A stretch of 64,000 bases of DNA from Pseudomonas morbosilactucae (GCF_023241715.1 NZ_JALQCW010000088.1:1-64000), one strand, 5' to 3'. Shown: positions 17,279 through 25,927, numbered from the stretch's first letter. Notes: generated by a model from the letters alone, not told the origin. Made by a program: numbers and translations.

Positions 17279-18109
17279 ATGCCTGAAATTTCTGCTGTAC
17301 CTCATCCCCCAACCCCATCGGTGGGCGCGCAACTGCGGCGTTTGCGCCAGCGCGCACGCCTCAGCCAACTGGACTTGGCCCTGCAATCCGGGCTGTCCCA
17401 ACGTCACCTGAGCTGTGTGGAAACCGGCCGCGCCAAGCCCAGCCCGGCGCTGTTGCATGCGCTGTTCAGCGCCCTCGACACGCCCCTGGAAGAACGCAAC
17501 GCGGCCTTTCTGGCGGCCGGTTATGCGCCCCGTTACCCGGCGCTGCCCCTTACCGACCCGGGCATGGCGGCGGTGCGCGGTGCGTTGTTGCACGTGTTGC
17601 AGGCGCACAACCCGGCCCCGGCGATTGTCCTCGACAGCGCGTGGCAGGTGCTGGCGGCCAACAGCGGTGCGGCGGCCTTGTTCCAGCTGGTGGGGCTGCC
17701 GGCCGCGGCGGCCGAGGGCTTCAATCTGTTGCACACCTTGCTGGCCCCCGGCGGCTTTGGTGAACACCTGATCAATGCCGAGCAGATCCGCCAGGTCGCC
17801 TGGCAGCGGGCGACCCGGGAAGCCCCAGCGTGCCCGGCCCTGGCCCAGGTCCTTGGCGGCTTGCCGGTGCCGGCGGGGATCTCCAGCGACACCACCGAGC
17901 AGATGGCCAGCCCCTTGCTCCTGACCCGGGTGCGCAGCCCGGTTGGCGAGCTGGGGTTTCTTTCCACCTTCACCACCTTCGGCATGCCCCAGGACATCAC
18001 CGTGGCGTCCTTGCGCATCGAGCACCTGATTCCCGCCGACCCCACCACCTGGCAGGCCATGACCACCGCCCATGAACGGCTGCTGGCCGAGGCGCCCGCG
18101 GACGCTTGA
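17279..18109 (+). CDS. XRE-family regulator with MmyB-like ligand domain
   Basis: A 276-residue regulator (up to 293 if an ATG at 17228 is used). The helix-turn-helix is clear: LRRLRQRARLSQLDLALQSGLSQRHLSCVE followed by TGRAKPSPALL. The C-terminal half (PAIVLDSAWQVLAANSGAAALF, ending around HLIPADPTTWQAM) matches the PAS-like MmyB domain that binds small, probably hydrophobic, ligands. The start at 17279 is chosen because AGAG lies about 8 bases upstream; starts at 17264 and 17228 are possible. It is divergent from the DUF6713/DUF2834 pair and is their most likely regulator. Confidence 0.8.
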   Translation: MPEISAVPHPPTPSVGAQLRRLRQRARLSQLDLALQSGLSQRHLSCVETGRAKPSPALLHALFSALDTPLEERNAAFLAAGYAPRYPALPLTDPGMAAVRGALLHVLQAHNPAPAIVLDSAWQVLAANSGAAALFQLVGLPAAAAEGFNLLHTLLAPGGFGEHLINAEQIRQVAWQRATREAPACPALAQVLGGLPVPAGISSDTTEQMASPLLLTRVRSPVGELGFLSTFTTFGMPQDITVASLRIEHLIPADPTTWQAMTTAHERLLAEAPADA

Positions 18110-18127
18110 GCCCGCGTCGTTGCGCCC

Positions 18128-21100
18128 TCAGTAAACGTCCCGCAGGTAGCGCTTGTGTTCACTCAGGGTGCGCCAGTAGTCGGTGGCGTCTTCACTGCTC
18201 AAGCCACCGTGCTGCTGGGCCACTTGGCGCAGGGCCTGGTCCACGTCCCGGGCCATGCAACTGGCGTCGCCACAGATGTACAACTGGGCGCCGTCCTGCA
18301 GCCAGCGCCAGAGCTCGGCGCCCTGTTCGCGGATGCGGTCCTGGACATAAATCTTCTCTGCCTGATCGCGGGAGAACGCCAGGCTCAGTTCACTGAGCAA
18401 GCCATCGCGCTGCATGCCTTGCAGTTCGTCGCGGTAGTAAAAGTCGCTGGCAGCGTGCTGTTCACCGAAGAACAACCAGTTGCGCCCCCGGTCGCCCCGA
18501 GCCCGGCGTTCTTGCAGAAAGGCGCGGAACGGCGCAATGCCGGTGCCGGGCCCGATCATGATCATCGGGCGGTCGCCATCGGCGGGCACCCGGAAGTGCT
18601 TGGACGCTTGCAGGAAGACCGGCACGTCGCCATCGGCGGCGCGGTCGGCGAGGAAGGTCGAGGACACGCCCTTGCGTTGGCCATAACGCACGGCCGCCAC
18701 GGTCAGATGCACCTGCTCGGGGTGCAGCTTGGCGCTGGAGGCGATGGAATACAGGCGCGGTTGCAGGCGCTTGAGGGCTTCCAGCCACTCGCTGGCGCTG
18801 CAGTCGATGGGGTGCTGTTGCAGCACATCGGCCAGTTGCTTGCCCCACAGCCATTGCTTGAGCGGCTGTTTGTCCGGGTTGTTCAGCAGCGCCCCCAGTT
18901 CCGGGTTACGGCTGTGTTGGGCGATAAAGCGCAGGGTGTCCGGGCTGGGCCGGGCGATCTCGTAGTGTTCGCCCAGGGCCTGGGCCAGGGGCATCTCGCC
19001 GTGGCGCTCCAGGGTCACCGGAGCCTGGGCATCCAGGCCGGTCAGGTGCAGCACTTCCTCCACCAGTTGCGGGCAGTTGCGCGGCCATACGCCGAGGGCA
19101 TCGCCGGCTTCGTAGTGCAGGCCGGAGCCCGCCAGGTCAAGGGCGAAGAGGCGGGTTTCCTTGTTCGAGCCCGGGCCGTTGAGGGGCTGGTTGTGCAGCA
19201 GGCGCGCGGCGAAGGGCCGGGTTTTGCTCGGGGCTTCAAGGGGGCTGGCCTGGGTGCTGGCGGCTTCAACCTTGACCGCGGTTTTAACGTCGAGGCCAGC
19301 GCCAGGCATGGGCGTACTCAAGGCCTGTTGCAAGGCCAGCAGCCAGCCTTCGGCGGGGGCTTCGAATTCGGTGTCGCAGTCCACCCGGTCCAGCAGCCGC
19401 GTAGCGCCCAGGGCCTGCAAACGCTGGTCAAGCTGACGCCCGTGGCGGCAGAACTGGTCGTAGTTGGGGTCGCCCAGGGCCAGCACGGCAAAGCGCATGG
19501 ACTCCAGGCGGGTCTCGGCGGTGTTGAGGCTGTCCCAGAAGCCCTGGCCATTGTCCGGTGGGTCGCCGTCGCCAAAGGTGCTGCTGATCAGGGCCAGGTT
19601 CTGAGTGCTGGCCAATCGGCTCGGCGGGAAATCGGCCATGGCGCTGACGTCCACGGCCAGGCCGTTGTCCCGCAGGCGCTTGGCAAAACGTTCGGCCAGG
19701 GCTTCGGCGTTGCCGGTCTGGGAGGCCCAGAGCAGGGTCAGGTGCGGGGCGTCATTGGCCGGCTCGGGCAGGGTTGCTGCGGCCGAGGTGGCAGGGGCCC
19801 CTTGGCTGTGGCTGAACAGCCCGCCCAGCAGGCCGTCCAGCCACAGTCGCGTGGTGCCGGCCAGGGGCGCGCTGGCAGGCAGGGTGGGCACACCGGCGCC
19901 GGGCTGGGCGGTGCTGGTGTGCAGGCCGCTGAGGAAGCCGGCGAGGTAGATGCGCTCGTTGTCATTCAAGCTGGGCGCCGCCACGGCGCGAATACCGGCG
20001 AGTTCGGCGAAGGCCTCGATGCGCGACATGCTGCGGTCCTCGGGTAACAAAGAAGAAGGGCTGGGCGCGCCACCGGCCTGGTCGAGAAAGTGGTGCTCGA
20101 TCAGCGCCACTTTCTGCAGGGCCACCGCGCAGAATTTGAATTCCGGCTGCAGGGACACGGGGTCCACGGCGTCGTGGGTCACGGCGTTGATGGCCAACTG
20201 TTCGCCAAACACATCGTTCCAGTGGAACGGCGCAAAGCAGTTGCCGGCCAGCACACGGTCGCTGACCCGCGCCGGCAACACGGCGCGGCCGCGTCGGGAG
20301 CGAATTTCCACCGAGTCGCCGTCACTCAGGCCCAGGCGCGTGGCGTCCTGGGGGTGCAGTTCAACGAAGGGCCCGGGGTTGAGTTTGTTCAGGGTGGCGA
20401 CCTTGCCGGTCTTGGTCAGGGTGTGCCACTGGTGTTGCAGGCGCCCGGTGTTGAGCACCATCGGAAAGTCGTCATCGGGCATCTCCGCCGGGTCCATGTG
20501 CGGGCGGGGGAAGAACAGCCCCTTGCCATGTTCGGTGGGGAACACGATCGCCGGGCGGCTGCCGTCGGCCGCCACCTTGAGGGTCTGGCTGAGGCCATCG
20601 TTGAGGTAGCGCATGGGGTTGCGGTTCGGCCCGTCGGCCTTGGCGCAGGGCCATTGCAGCGGGCTCTGGCGCAGGCGCTCGTAGCTGGCACCGCGCAGGT
20701 CGTAGCCGGTCTTGGGGTTCCAGGCGCGCTTGATCTCTTCGAACACCTCGGCACTGGAGGCGTAGCTGAAGGCCTCGGCAAAGCCCATCTCGCAGGCCAC
20801 CCGGGCGATGATCTGCCAGTCCGGCAGGCTTTCTCCCGGGGGCTCCACAGCCTTCTGCATCAGGGTCAGGTTACGTTCGGAGTTGATCATCACCCCCTCG
20901 GCTTCGGCCCACAGTGCGCCGGGCAGGAGGATGTCGGCGTAGCGGTTGGTCTCGGTGTCGAGGAAGGCGTCCTGGGTAATCACCAACTCCGCTCGTTGCA
21001 GGCCCTCGATCACGGTCTGGCGATTGGGCACGCTGGCCACCGGGTTGGTGCAGATGATCCAGCACGCCTTGATTTGCCCGGCGGCCATGTCTTCGAACAT

Positions 21101-22255
21101 CGCCACGGTGCCGCTGCCGCCGTCCCGGGGCAGGCTGTCGGCGGGGATTTGCCACAGGTCTTCGATAAAGGCGCGGTCGCTGTCCACCAGCGCCGAGCGT
21201 TGCCCGGGCAGGCCGGGGCCCATGTAGCCCATCTCGCGGCCGCCCATGGCGTTGGGTTGCCCGGTCAGGGAAAACGGCCCGCTGCCGGGGCGGCAGATGG
21301 CGCCGGTGGCCAGGTGCAGGTTGCACAGGGCGTTGGTATTCCAGGTGCCGTGGGTGCTCTGGTTCAGGCCCATGGTCCAGCAGCTCATCCACTCGGCGGC
21401 TTCGCCGATCTGCTGTGCGGCCAGGCGGATATCGGCTTCGGCCAGCCCGGTGATGGCGGCGACGCTGGCCGGATCGTAGTCGTCGAGAAACGCCGGCATG
21501 GCCTCCCAACCCTGGGTGAAGGCGGCGATAAAGGTCGGGTCGGTGTGGCCGTTTTTCAGCAACAGGTGCAGCAGGCCATTGAGCAGGGCCAGGTCGGTGC
21601 CGGGCTTGATTTGCAGGAACAGGCTGGCCTTGTCGGCGGTGGCGCTGCGCCGGGGGTCGACGACAATCAGCCTGGCCCCGGCCTTGACCCGATCCATCAT
21701 CCGCAGGAACAGGATCGGGTGACAGTCGGCCATGTTCGCGCCGATCACGAAGAACAGCTCGGCGCGCTCGAAGTCCTCGTAGGAACCCGGCGGGCCGTCG
21801 GCGCCCAGGGACAGTTTGTAGCCGCTGCCGGCGCTGGCCATGCACAGCCGCGAGTTGGACTCGATGTGGGGCGTGCGGACAAACCCCTTGGCCAGTTTGT
21901 TGACCAGGTATTGGGCCTCCAGGGACATCTGCCCGGACACATAGAAGGCCAGGGCGCTGGGGCCGTGGGCGTCAAGGAGGGCCCGCAGGCGCTGGGCGGT
22001 TTCGCTGATGGCCTGGTCCATGCCCAGACGCGCCGGGTCGCGCTGGCGTTCCTGGCGCAGGTAGGCACTGTCCATCCGGCCGGATTCGGCGATGGCCTGG
22101 CCGCTGGTGTTGCCCTTGGTGCACAGGCGTCCGAAGTTGCTCGGGTGCTGGGGATCGCCGGCGACCTTGATCACCCGGTTCTGCTCCACCGTCATGACGA
22201 TGCCGCAGCCCACGCCGCAATAAGGGCAGACGCTACGCACGCTGTTAGTTGCCAT
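18128..22255 (-). CDS. Assimilatory nitrate reductase fused to a CysJ-like flavoprotein reductase
   Basis: A 1375-residue single polypeptide. Residues 1-720 form NasA: CPYCGVGCG plus CTKG (about 10-47) bind a 4Fe-4S cluster; SRLCM places Cys138 as the molybdenum ligand of bis-MGD; the C-terminal molybdopterin-binding part includes FPMVLNTGRLQHQWH. After a linker come a flavodoxin domain (LLWASQTGNAEALAERFAKRL, LISSTFGDGDPPDNG) and FAD/NADPH domains (RLYSIASSAKLHP; MIMIGPGTGIAPFRAFLQE; ending KRYLRDVY) like sulfite reductase CysJ. NADPH electrons can thus pass FAD-FMN-FeS-Mo to reduce nitrate to nitrite in the cytoplasm. This fusion is known in Pseudomonas. GAGG precedes the ATG at 22255. It is divergent from nirBD, which takes the nitrite on. 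Confidence 0.93.
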   Translation of the reverse strand: MATNSVRSVCPYCGVGCGIVMTVEQNRVIKVAGDPQHPSNFGRLCTKGNTSGQAIAESGRMDSAYLRQERQRDPARLGMDQAISETAQRLRALLDAHGPSALAFYVSGQMSLEAQYLVNKLAKGFVRTPHIESNSRLCMASAGSGYKLSLGADGPPGSYEDFERAELFFVIGANMADCHPILFLRMMDRVKAGARLIVVDPRRSATADKASLFLQIKPGTDLALLNGLLHLLLKNGHTDPTFIAAFTQGWEAMPAFLDDYDPASVAAITGLAEADIRLAAQQIGEAAEWMSCWTMGLNQSTHGTWNTNALCNLHLATGAICRPGSGPFSLTGQPNAMGGREMGYMGPGLPGQRSALVDSDRAFIEDLWQIPADSLPRDGGSGTVAMFEDMAAGQIKACWIICTNPVASVPNRQTVIEGLQRAELVITQDAFLDTETNRYADILLPGALWAEAEGVMINSERNLTLMQKAVEPPGESLPDWQIIARVACEMGFAEAFSYASSAEVFEEIKRAWNPKTGYDLRGASYERLRQSPLQWPCAKADGPNRNPMRYLNDGLSQTLKVAADGSRPAIVFPTEHGKGLFFPRPHMDPAEMPDDDFPMVLNTGRLQHQWHTLTKTGKVATLNKLNPGPFVELHPQDATRLGLSDGDSVEIRSRRGRAVLPARVSDRVLAGNCFAPFHWNDVFGEQLAINAVTHDAVDPVSLQPEFKFCAVALQKVALIEHHFLDQAGGAPSPSSLLPEDRSMSRIEAFAELAGIRAVAAPSLNDNERIYLAGFLSGLHTSTAQPGAGVPTLPASAPLAGTTRLWLDGLLGGLFSHSQGAPATSAAATLPEPANDAPHLTLLWASQTGNAEALAERFAKRLRDNGLAVDVSAMADFPPSRLASTQNLALISSTFGDGDPPDNGQGFWDSLNTAETRLESMRFAVLALGDPNYDQFCRHGRQLDQRLQALGATRLLDRVDCDTEFEAPAEGWLLALQQALSTPMPGAGLDVKTAVKVEAASTQASPLEAPSKTRPFAARLLHNQPLNGPGSNKETRLFALDLAGSGLHYEAGDALGVWPRNCPQLVEEVLHLTGLDAQAPVTLERHGEMPLAQALGEHYEIARPSPDTLRFIAQHSRNPELGALLNNPDKQPLKQWLWGKQLADVLQQHPIDCSASEWLEALKRLQPRLYSIASSAKLHPEQVHLTVAAVRYGQRKGVSSTFLADRAADGDVPVFLQASKHFRVPADGDRPMIMIGPGTGIAPFRAFLQERRARGDRGRNWLFFGEQHAASDFYYRDELQGMQRDGLLSELSLAFSRDQAEKIYVQDRIREQGAELWRWLQDGAQLYICGDASCMARDVDQALRQVAQQHGGLSSEDATDYWRTLSEHKRYLRDVY

Positions 22256-22300
22256 CCTCGTCCCTCGAAAAATCCTGCTCGCGGCTCAACCGCCGAAAAC

Positions 22301-22356
22301 AAAAAAGGCGCCCTGTAGCCCTCCCTTGAAGATCCAGGGGGGTACACGGCGCCTTT
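22301..22356 (-). terminator. Leader terminator upstream of nasA-cysJ
   Basis: On the minus strand AAAGGCGCC (22356-22348) pairs perfectly with GGCGCCTTT (22312-22304). The stem continues inward through GTGTA/CTACA and a C-run/G-run with a few mismatches, and is followed by TTTTTTGTTTTC. It lies about 45 bases before the nasA ATG, inside the 5' leader. That is the position of an attenuator, not of an ordinary gene-end terminator, since no minus-strand gene ends upstream. Confidence 0.75.
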
Positions 22357-22366
22357 GTCGTTGGTC

Positions 22367-22386
22367 GGCAGTCTGCGTTGATTGCC
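22367..22386 (-). promoter_or_regulatory. Candidate ANTAR-binding hexaloop hairpin in the nasA-cysJ leader
   Basis: On the minus strand GGCAATC (22386-22380) pairs with GACTGCC (22373-22367) except for one A-C mismatch, leaving the loop AACGCA (22379-22374). The loop has A at position 1 and G at position 4, as required for ANTAR antiterminators, and is identical to the loop of hairpin 1 in the nirB leader. A possible partner hairpin (CGCCA/TGGCG, 22429-22413) has a 7-base loop and is weaker. A poor -24/-12 match lies further upstream at 22659-22645. Confidence 0.5.
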
Positions 22387-22706
22387 TATCGAGGGGTTCC
22401 TAGCAAAGCCCGCGCCAGAACCGTTGGCGGCGGCTCTGACTGGCCCTGGCGCCGCGCCGGCCGGGCTTTGCGTGGGCCAACGCCGGCATGGGCGAAGGCG
22501 TTCGGGGCAGGGGCGTCCTGCACTTTTATAAAGCGCCCGGGGGGCTGGCCTGCACCAAGCCAAGGCAATCGACAGCGGGTCAGGGAGGGGCGCGGCAGGG
22601 CCAGGTGACGGCTGGGATTTGCCCCCGGTGATTCGCTGCAGGCCACGTGATTCGTGCCTTTGAAGGGAGGTTTTGGGTGCGCGCCGAGGGGTGGTTGAGG
22701 CCGGCC
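22387..22706. other. Intergenic control region between nasA-cysJ and nirB
   Basis: About 320 bp without a plausible gene between the two leaders. It should hold the nasA promoter and activator (NtrC-type) sites for both operons. On the minus strand 22659-22645 reads AGGCACG-N4-ACGTG, with a good -24 half but a poor -12 half of a sigma-54 promoter. A TATAAA-like element is present near 22524. I cannot place the nasA promoter with confidence. Confidence 0.4.
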
Positions 22707-22722
22707 TGGCACAAAGGCTGCA
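22707..22722 (+). promoter_or_regulatory. Sigma-54 (-24/-12) promoter of nirBD
   Basis: TGGCACA-N4-CTGCA matches the sigma-54 consensus TGGCACG-N4-TTGCA at all but two positions. The invariant GG (22708-22709) and GC (22720-22721) are spaced correctly by ten bases. Transcription would start near 22733, exactly at the foot of the first leader hairpin. Sigma-54 with NtrC activation is the expected nitrogen-limitation control of assimilatory nitrite reductase. Confidence 0.75.
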
Positions 22723-22735
22723 AGACCGGGAACAG

Positions 22736-22762
22736 GTCCACCCAGAACGCATTCGAGTGGAC
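22736..22762 (+). promoter_or_regulatory. ANTAR-type leader hairpin 1 of nirB
   Basis: GTCCAC (22736-22741) pairs with GTGGAC (22757-22762); pairing continues inward, with one bulge and one mismatch, to the hexaloop AACGCA (22746-22751). A at loop position 1 and G at position 4 are the signature of RNA hairpins bound by ANTAR-domain antiterminators such as NasR and NasT. Confidence 0.65.
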
Positions 22763-22768
22763 AGCCCC

Positions 22769-22788
22769 GTCGGTCAACGAAGATCGAT
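22769..22788 (+). promoter_or_regulatory. ANTAR-type leader hairpin 2 of nirB
   Basis: GTCGGTC (22769-22775) pairs with GATCGAT (22782-22788) over seven base pairs including two G-U pairs, closing the hexaloop AACGAA (22776-22781), again with A1 and G4. It follows hairpin 1 by 6 bases, matching the tandem-hairpin arrangement of ANTAR targets ahead of a terminator. Confidence 0.7.
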
Positions 22789-22865
22789 CGACCCGAAGGT
22801 CTTGGGGCAGTAACGGTGGATCAGGCACAGAGGCCCGGTTGCACACCGCAAAAGAACAGGCAAAG

Positions 22866-22902
22866 GCGCCTGGAACCGCAAGGTTTCAGGCGCTTTTTTT
22901 TT
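22866..22902 (+). terminator. Intrinsic leader terminator (attenuator) before nirB
   Basis: A 12-bp stem (22866-22877 with 22882-22893, one G-U pair) closes a GCAA tetraloop and is followed by nine Ts (22894-22902) and a further T-rich stretch. It ends 41 bases before the nirB ATG and downstream of the nirB promoter. Without an antiterminator it should stop transcription before nirB. Confidence 0.9.
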
Positions 22903-22942
22903 GCTTTTTTAAACCGTGATTGGCTTTGACCGGGTGCTATTT

Positions 22943-25504
22943 ATGAACGCCACTGTTGCCCCTTTGAACAAGTTGCAAACCCTGATCGTGATCGGTAACG
23001 GCATGGTCGGCCACCACTGCGTCGAACAACTGATCGAGCGTGGCGCCCTGGACCACTACCGGATCCACGTGTTCAGCGAAGAGCCGATGCGTGCCTACGA
23101 CCGCGTGCACCTGTCCGAATATTTCACTGGCCGTGACGCCGAGTCCCTGGCCCTGGGCGAAGCTTCGTTGTACCAGCGCCCGGGTGTGACCCTGCACCTG
23201 GGGGTGCCGGTGCTGGAGATCGACCGCGTGCGGCATGAAGTGATCACCGCCGCCGGCTGCTTCAACTACCACAAGCTGGTGCTGGCCACCGGGTCCTATC
23301 CATTCGTGCCGCCGATCGAAGGCGCCGAGGGCGATTCGCGCCTGGTGTATCGCACCCTGGAAGACCTCGACGGCATTCGCAAAGCCGCCGCCAATGCCCG
23401 ACGTGGCGTGGTGGTGGGCGGCGGCCTGCTGGGCCTGGAGGCGGCCAACGCCCTGAAGTCCCTGGGCCTGGAAGCCCACGTGGTGGAATTCGCCCCGCGC
23501 CTGATGCCGGTGCAGCTGGACGAGCAGGGCGGCCTGGCCCTCAAGGCGCAGATCGAACGCCTGGGCGTCGGCGTGCACCTGTCCCGTGGCACCCAGTCGA
23601 TCTGCCCGGGTGAGGAGTACCGCTACCGGATGAATTTCGGCAACGACGAGTACCTGGAAACCGACCTGGTGCTGTTCTCCGCCGGCATCCGTCCGCAAGA
23701 CGCCCTGGCTCGCCAGTGCGCCCTGGAACTGGGCCCGCGTGGTGGCGTGGCGGTGGACGACGCCTGTCTGACCAGCGACCCGGACATCTACGCCATCGGC
23801 GAATGCGCGGCCTGGAACGGCAGCATCTTCGGCCTGGTGGCCCCGGGTTACCAGATGGCCCGCGGCGTCGCCGCGAGCCTGTGCCGCCAGGACGCCGAAC
23901 CCTTCCAGGGCGCGGACATGTCCACCAAACTCAAGCTTTTGGGGGTGGATGTAGGCTCCATCGGCGACGCCCACGGCAACACTCCGGGCTCGCGCAGCTA
24001 CCAGTTCATCGACCAGACCAGCGCCAGTTACCGGCGCCTGGTGGTGGACGCCGAAGGCAAGCGCGTGCTCGGTGCGGTGCTGGTGGGCGACAACAGCTAC
24101 TACGACACCCTGCTGCAATACATGCAGAACGGCATCACCCTGCCGGCCGACGCGGCGGGCCTGATCCTGCCCAGCTCCAGCGGCGCACCGACCCTGGGCC
24201 CGGGCGCCTTGCCGGATTCGGCCACGGTCTGCTCGTGCCACAACGTCACCAAGGGCGCCATCTGCTCGGCCATCGACGGCGGCTGCAGCGACCTCGGTCA
24301 ACTCAAGTCGAGCACCAAGGCCTGCACCGGTTGCGGCGGTTGCGCAGCCTTGCTCAAGCAGGTGTTCGAGCATGAACTGATCGCCCGTGGTGTCAGCGTC
24401 GACAAGAGCCTGTGCGAGCACTTCGCCTACACCCGCCAGGAGCTTTATGCCCTGGTGCGGGTCGAGGGCGTGACCAGTTTCGACGAAATGCTGGCCAAGC
24501 ACGGCCGTGGCCACACCGGCTGCGACATCTGCAAGCCGGCGGTGGGCTCGATCCTGGCCTCGTGCTGGAACCAGCCGATCATGGACGCGTCCCTGGTGCC
24601 GTTGCAGGACACCAACGACACCTTTATGGCCAACATGCAGAAGAATGGCACCTACTCGGTGGTGCCGCGCATCGCCGGGGGTGAAATCACCGCCGACAAG
24701 CTGATCGTGATCGGCCAGGTGGCGAAGAAATACGACCTCTACACCAAGATCACCGGCGGCCAGCGCATCGACTTGTTTGGTGCCCAACTGCATCAGTTGC
24801 CGGAGATCTGGGCCGAGCTGATTGCCGCCGGTTTCGAGACCGGCCACGCCTACGGCAAATCCACCCGTACGGTGAAGTCCTGCGTGGGTAGCACCTGGTG
24901 CCGCTATGGCGTGCAGGACAGCGTGGCCATGGCGCTGTTGATCGAGGACCGTTACAAGGGCCTGCGCTCGCCGCACAAACTCAAGTTCGCGGTTTCCGGC
25001 TGCACCCGTGAGTGCGCCGAGGCGCAAAGCAAGGACGTCGGGGTGATCGCCACCGAAAAGGGCTGGAACCTCTACATCAGCGGCAACGGTGGCATGCGCC
25101 CGCGCCACGCCGAGCTGTTCGCCACGGACCTGGATGATGCCACCCTGATCCGCTACATCGACCGCTTCCTGATGTTCTACATCCGCACCGCCGACAAGCT
25201 GCAGCGCACCTCGGTGTGGCGTGAAAGCCTGGAGGGCGGCCTGGATTACCTCAAGGCGGTGATCATTGACGACAGCCTGGGCCTGGGGGCCGAGCTGGAA
25301 GCGCAGATGCAACTGGTGGTCAACCGCTACGAATGCGAGTGGGCCAACGCCCTCAAGGACCCGGAAAAACTCAAGCGCTTCCGGACCTTCGTCAACGATC
25401 AACGCCCCGACCCGGACATTCATTTTGTCCAGGAGCGCGGCCAACGGCGTCCGGTGATGGCCGCTGAACTCAACCTGATTCCCGTCGTCGAGGAGGTGCT
25501 CTGA
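22943..25504 (+). CDS. nirB: Assimilatory NAD(P)H nitrite reductase, large subunit
   Basis: An 853-residue cytoplasmic enzyme reducing nitrite to ammonium. The N-terminal FAD domain has LIVIGNGMVGHHCVEQL, and the NADH-binding domain GVVVGGGLLGLEAANALKSLG. Two BFD-like 2Fe-2S segments follow (CSCHNVTKGAICSAID with CTGCGGC; later GHTGCDICKPAVGS). The sulfite/nitrite reductase core carries the 4Fe-4S/siroheme cysteines in KSCVGSTWCRYG (C-x5-C) and SGCTRECAEA (C-x3-C). The start at 22943 (MNATVAP) fits the family; an in-frame upstream ATG at 22916 is less likely. nirD follows with overlapping stop/start. Expression is probably sigma-54 driven and gated by the leader terminator. Confidence 0.95.
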   Translation: MNATVAPLNKLQTLIVIGNGMVGHHCVEQLIERGALDHYRIHVFSEEPMRAYDRVHLSEYFTGRDAESLALGEASLYQRPGVTLHLGVPVLEIDRVRHEVITAAGCFNYHKLVLATGSYPFVPPIEGAEGDSRLVYRTLEDLDGIRKAAANARRGVVVGGGLLGLEAANALKSLGLEAHVVEFAPRLMPVQLDEQGGLALKAQIERLGVGVHLSRGTQSICPGEEYRYRMNFGNDEYLETDLVLFSAGIRPQDALARQCALELGPRGGVAVDDACLTSDPDIYAIGECAAWNGSIFGLVAPGYQMARGVAASLCRQDAEPFQGADMSTKLKLLGVDVGSIGDAHGNTPGSRSYQFIDQTSASYRRLVVDAEGKRVLGAVLVGDNSYYDTLLQYMQNGITLPADAAGLILPSSSGAPTLGPGALPDSATVCSCHNVTKGAICSAIDGGCSDLGQLKSSTKACTGCGGCAALLKQVFEHELIARGVSVDKSLCEHFAYTRQELYALVRVEGVTSFDEMLAKHGRGHTGCDICKPAVGSILASCWNQPIMDASLVPLQDTNDTFMANMQKNGTYSVVPRIAGGEITADKLIVIGQVAKKYDLYTKITGGQRIDLFGAQLHQLPEIWAELIAAGFETGHAYGKSTRTVKSCVGSTWCRYGVQDSVAMALLIEDRYKGLRSPHKLKFAVSGCTRECAEAQSKDVGVIATEKGWNLYISGNGGMRPRHAELFATDLDDATLIRYIDRFLMFYIRTADKLQRTSVWRESLEGGLDYLKAVIIDDSLGLGAELEAQMQLVVNRYECEWANALKDPEKLKRFRTFVNDQRPDPDIHFVQERGQRRPVMAAELNLIPVVEEVL

Positions 25505-25878
25505 TGAGCCAGTCCAATAGCCAACGCGTCAATTCCATCCAGCCGCAGCACTGGCAGCGCCTGTGCGGCCAGCAGGACCTGGTCAGCAACTCCGGGGTGG
25601 TGGCCTGGTTCGAGGGCGCCCAGGTGGCGCTGTTCTACCTGCCGGACGCCGAGGGCCAGCAGCTCTTTGGCCTGGACAACCACGACCCGCAGTCGGGGGC
25701 CAACGTGATTGGCCGCGGGCTGCTGGGGTCGATCAAGGGTGAGTTGGTGATCGCCTCGCCCCTGTACAAGCAGCACTTCTGCCTGGCCGACGGGCGTTGC
25801 CTGGAAGACCCGGAGCAACGCCTGCGGGTCTGGCCGGTGCGCCTGAATGGCCAGGACGTGGAAATCGCCGCCGCCTAA
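25504..25878 (+). CDS. nirD: Nitrite reductase small subunit (Rieske-like)
   Basis: A 124-residue NirD-type subunit with the Rieske-like fold (VVAWFEGAQVALFYLP, LFGLDNHDPQSGANVIGRG, ASPLYKQHFCLADGRCLEDP). As in other NirD proteins the full Cys-His cluster motifs of true Rieske proteins are absent, so it probably carries no cluster and stabilises NirB. The ATG shares bases with the nirB TGA (TGATG), so the genes are translationally coupled in one operon. Confidence 0.93.
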   Translation: MSQSNSQRVNSIQPQHWQRLCGQQDLVSNSGVVAWFEGAQVALFYLPDAEGQQLFGLDNHDPQSGANVIGRGLLGSIKGELVIASPLYKQHFCLADGRCLEDPEQRLRVWPVRLNGQDVEIAAA

Positions 25879-25899
25879 GGCCGGCGTTTTTAACTTCCC

Positions 25900-25927
25900 C
25901 GGGCGCTGTGCGGTGGTGCAGCGCCCG
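25900..25927 (+). terminator. Hairpin after nirD
   Basis: CGGGCGCTG (25900-25908) and CAGCGCCCG (25919-25927) form a 9-bp perfect stem 22 bases after the nirD stop. No U-tract follows, so termination efficiency is uncertain; it also precedes the next gene, a chemoreceptor, by 79 bp. Confidence 0.45.

Noticed and set aside
18128..22255. NasA-CysJ join as an assembly artefact or read-through of two genes
   Set aside because: The frame is continuous through a normal-looking linker without a lost stop or start, and this fusion is an established Pseudomonas architecture.
22645..22659. Sigma-54 promoter for nasA on the minus strand
   Set aside because: The -24 half fits but the -12 half has GT instead of the near-invariant GC, so I do not call it.
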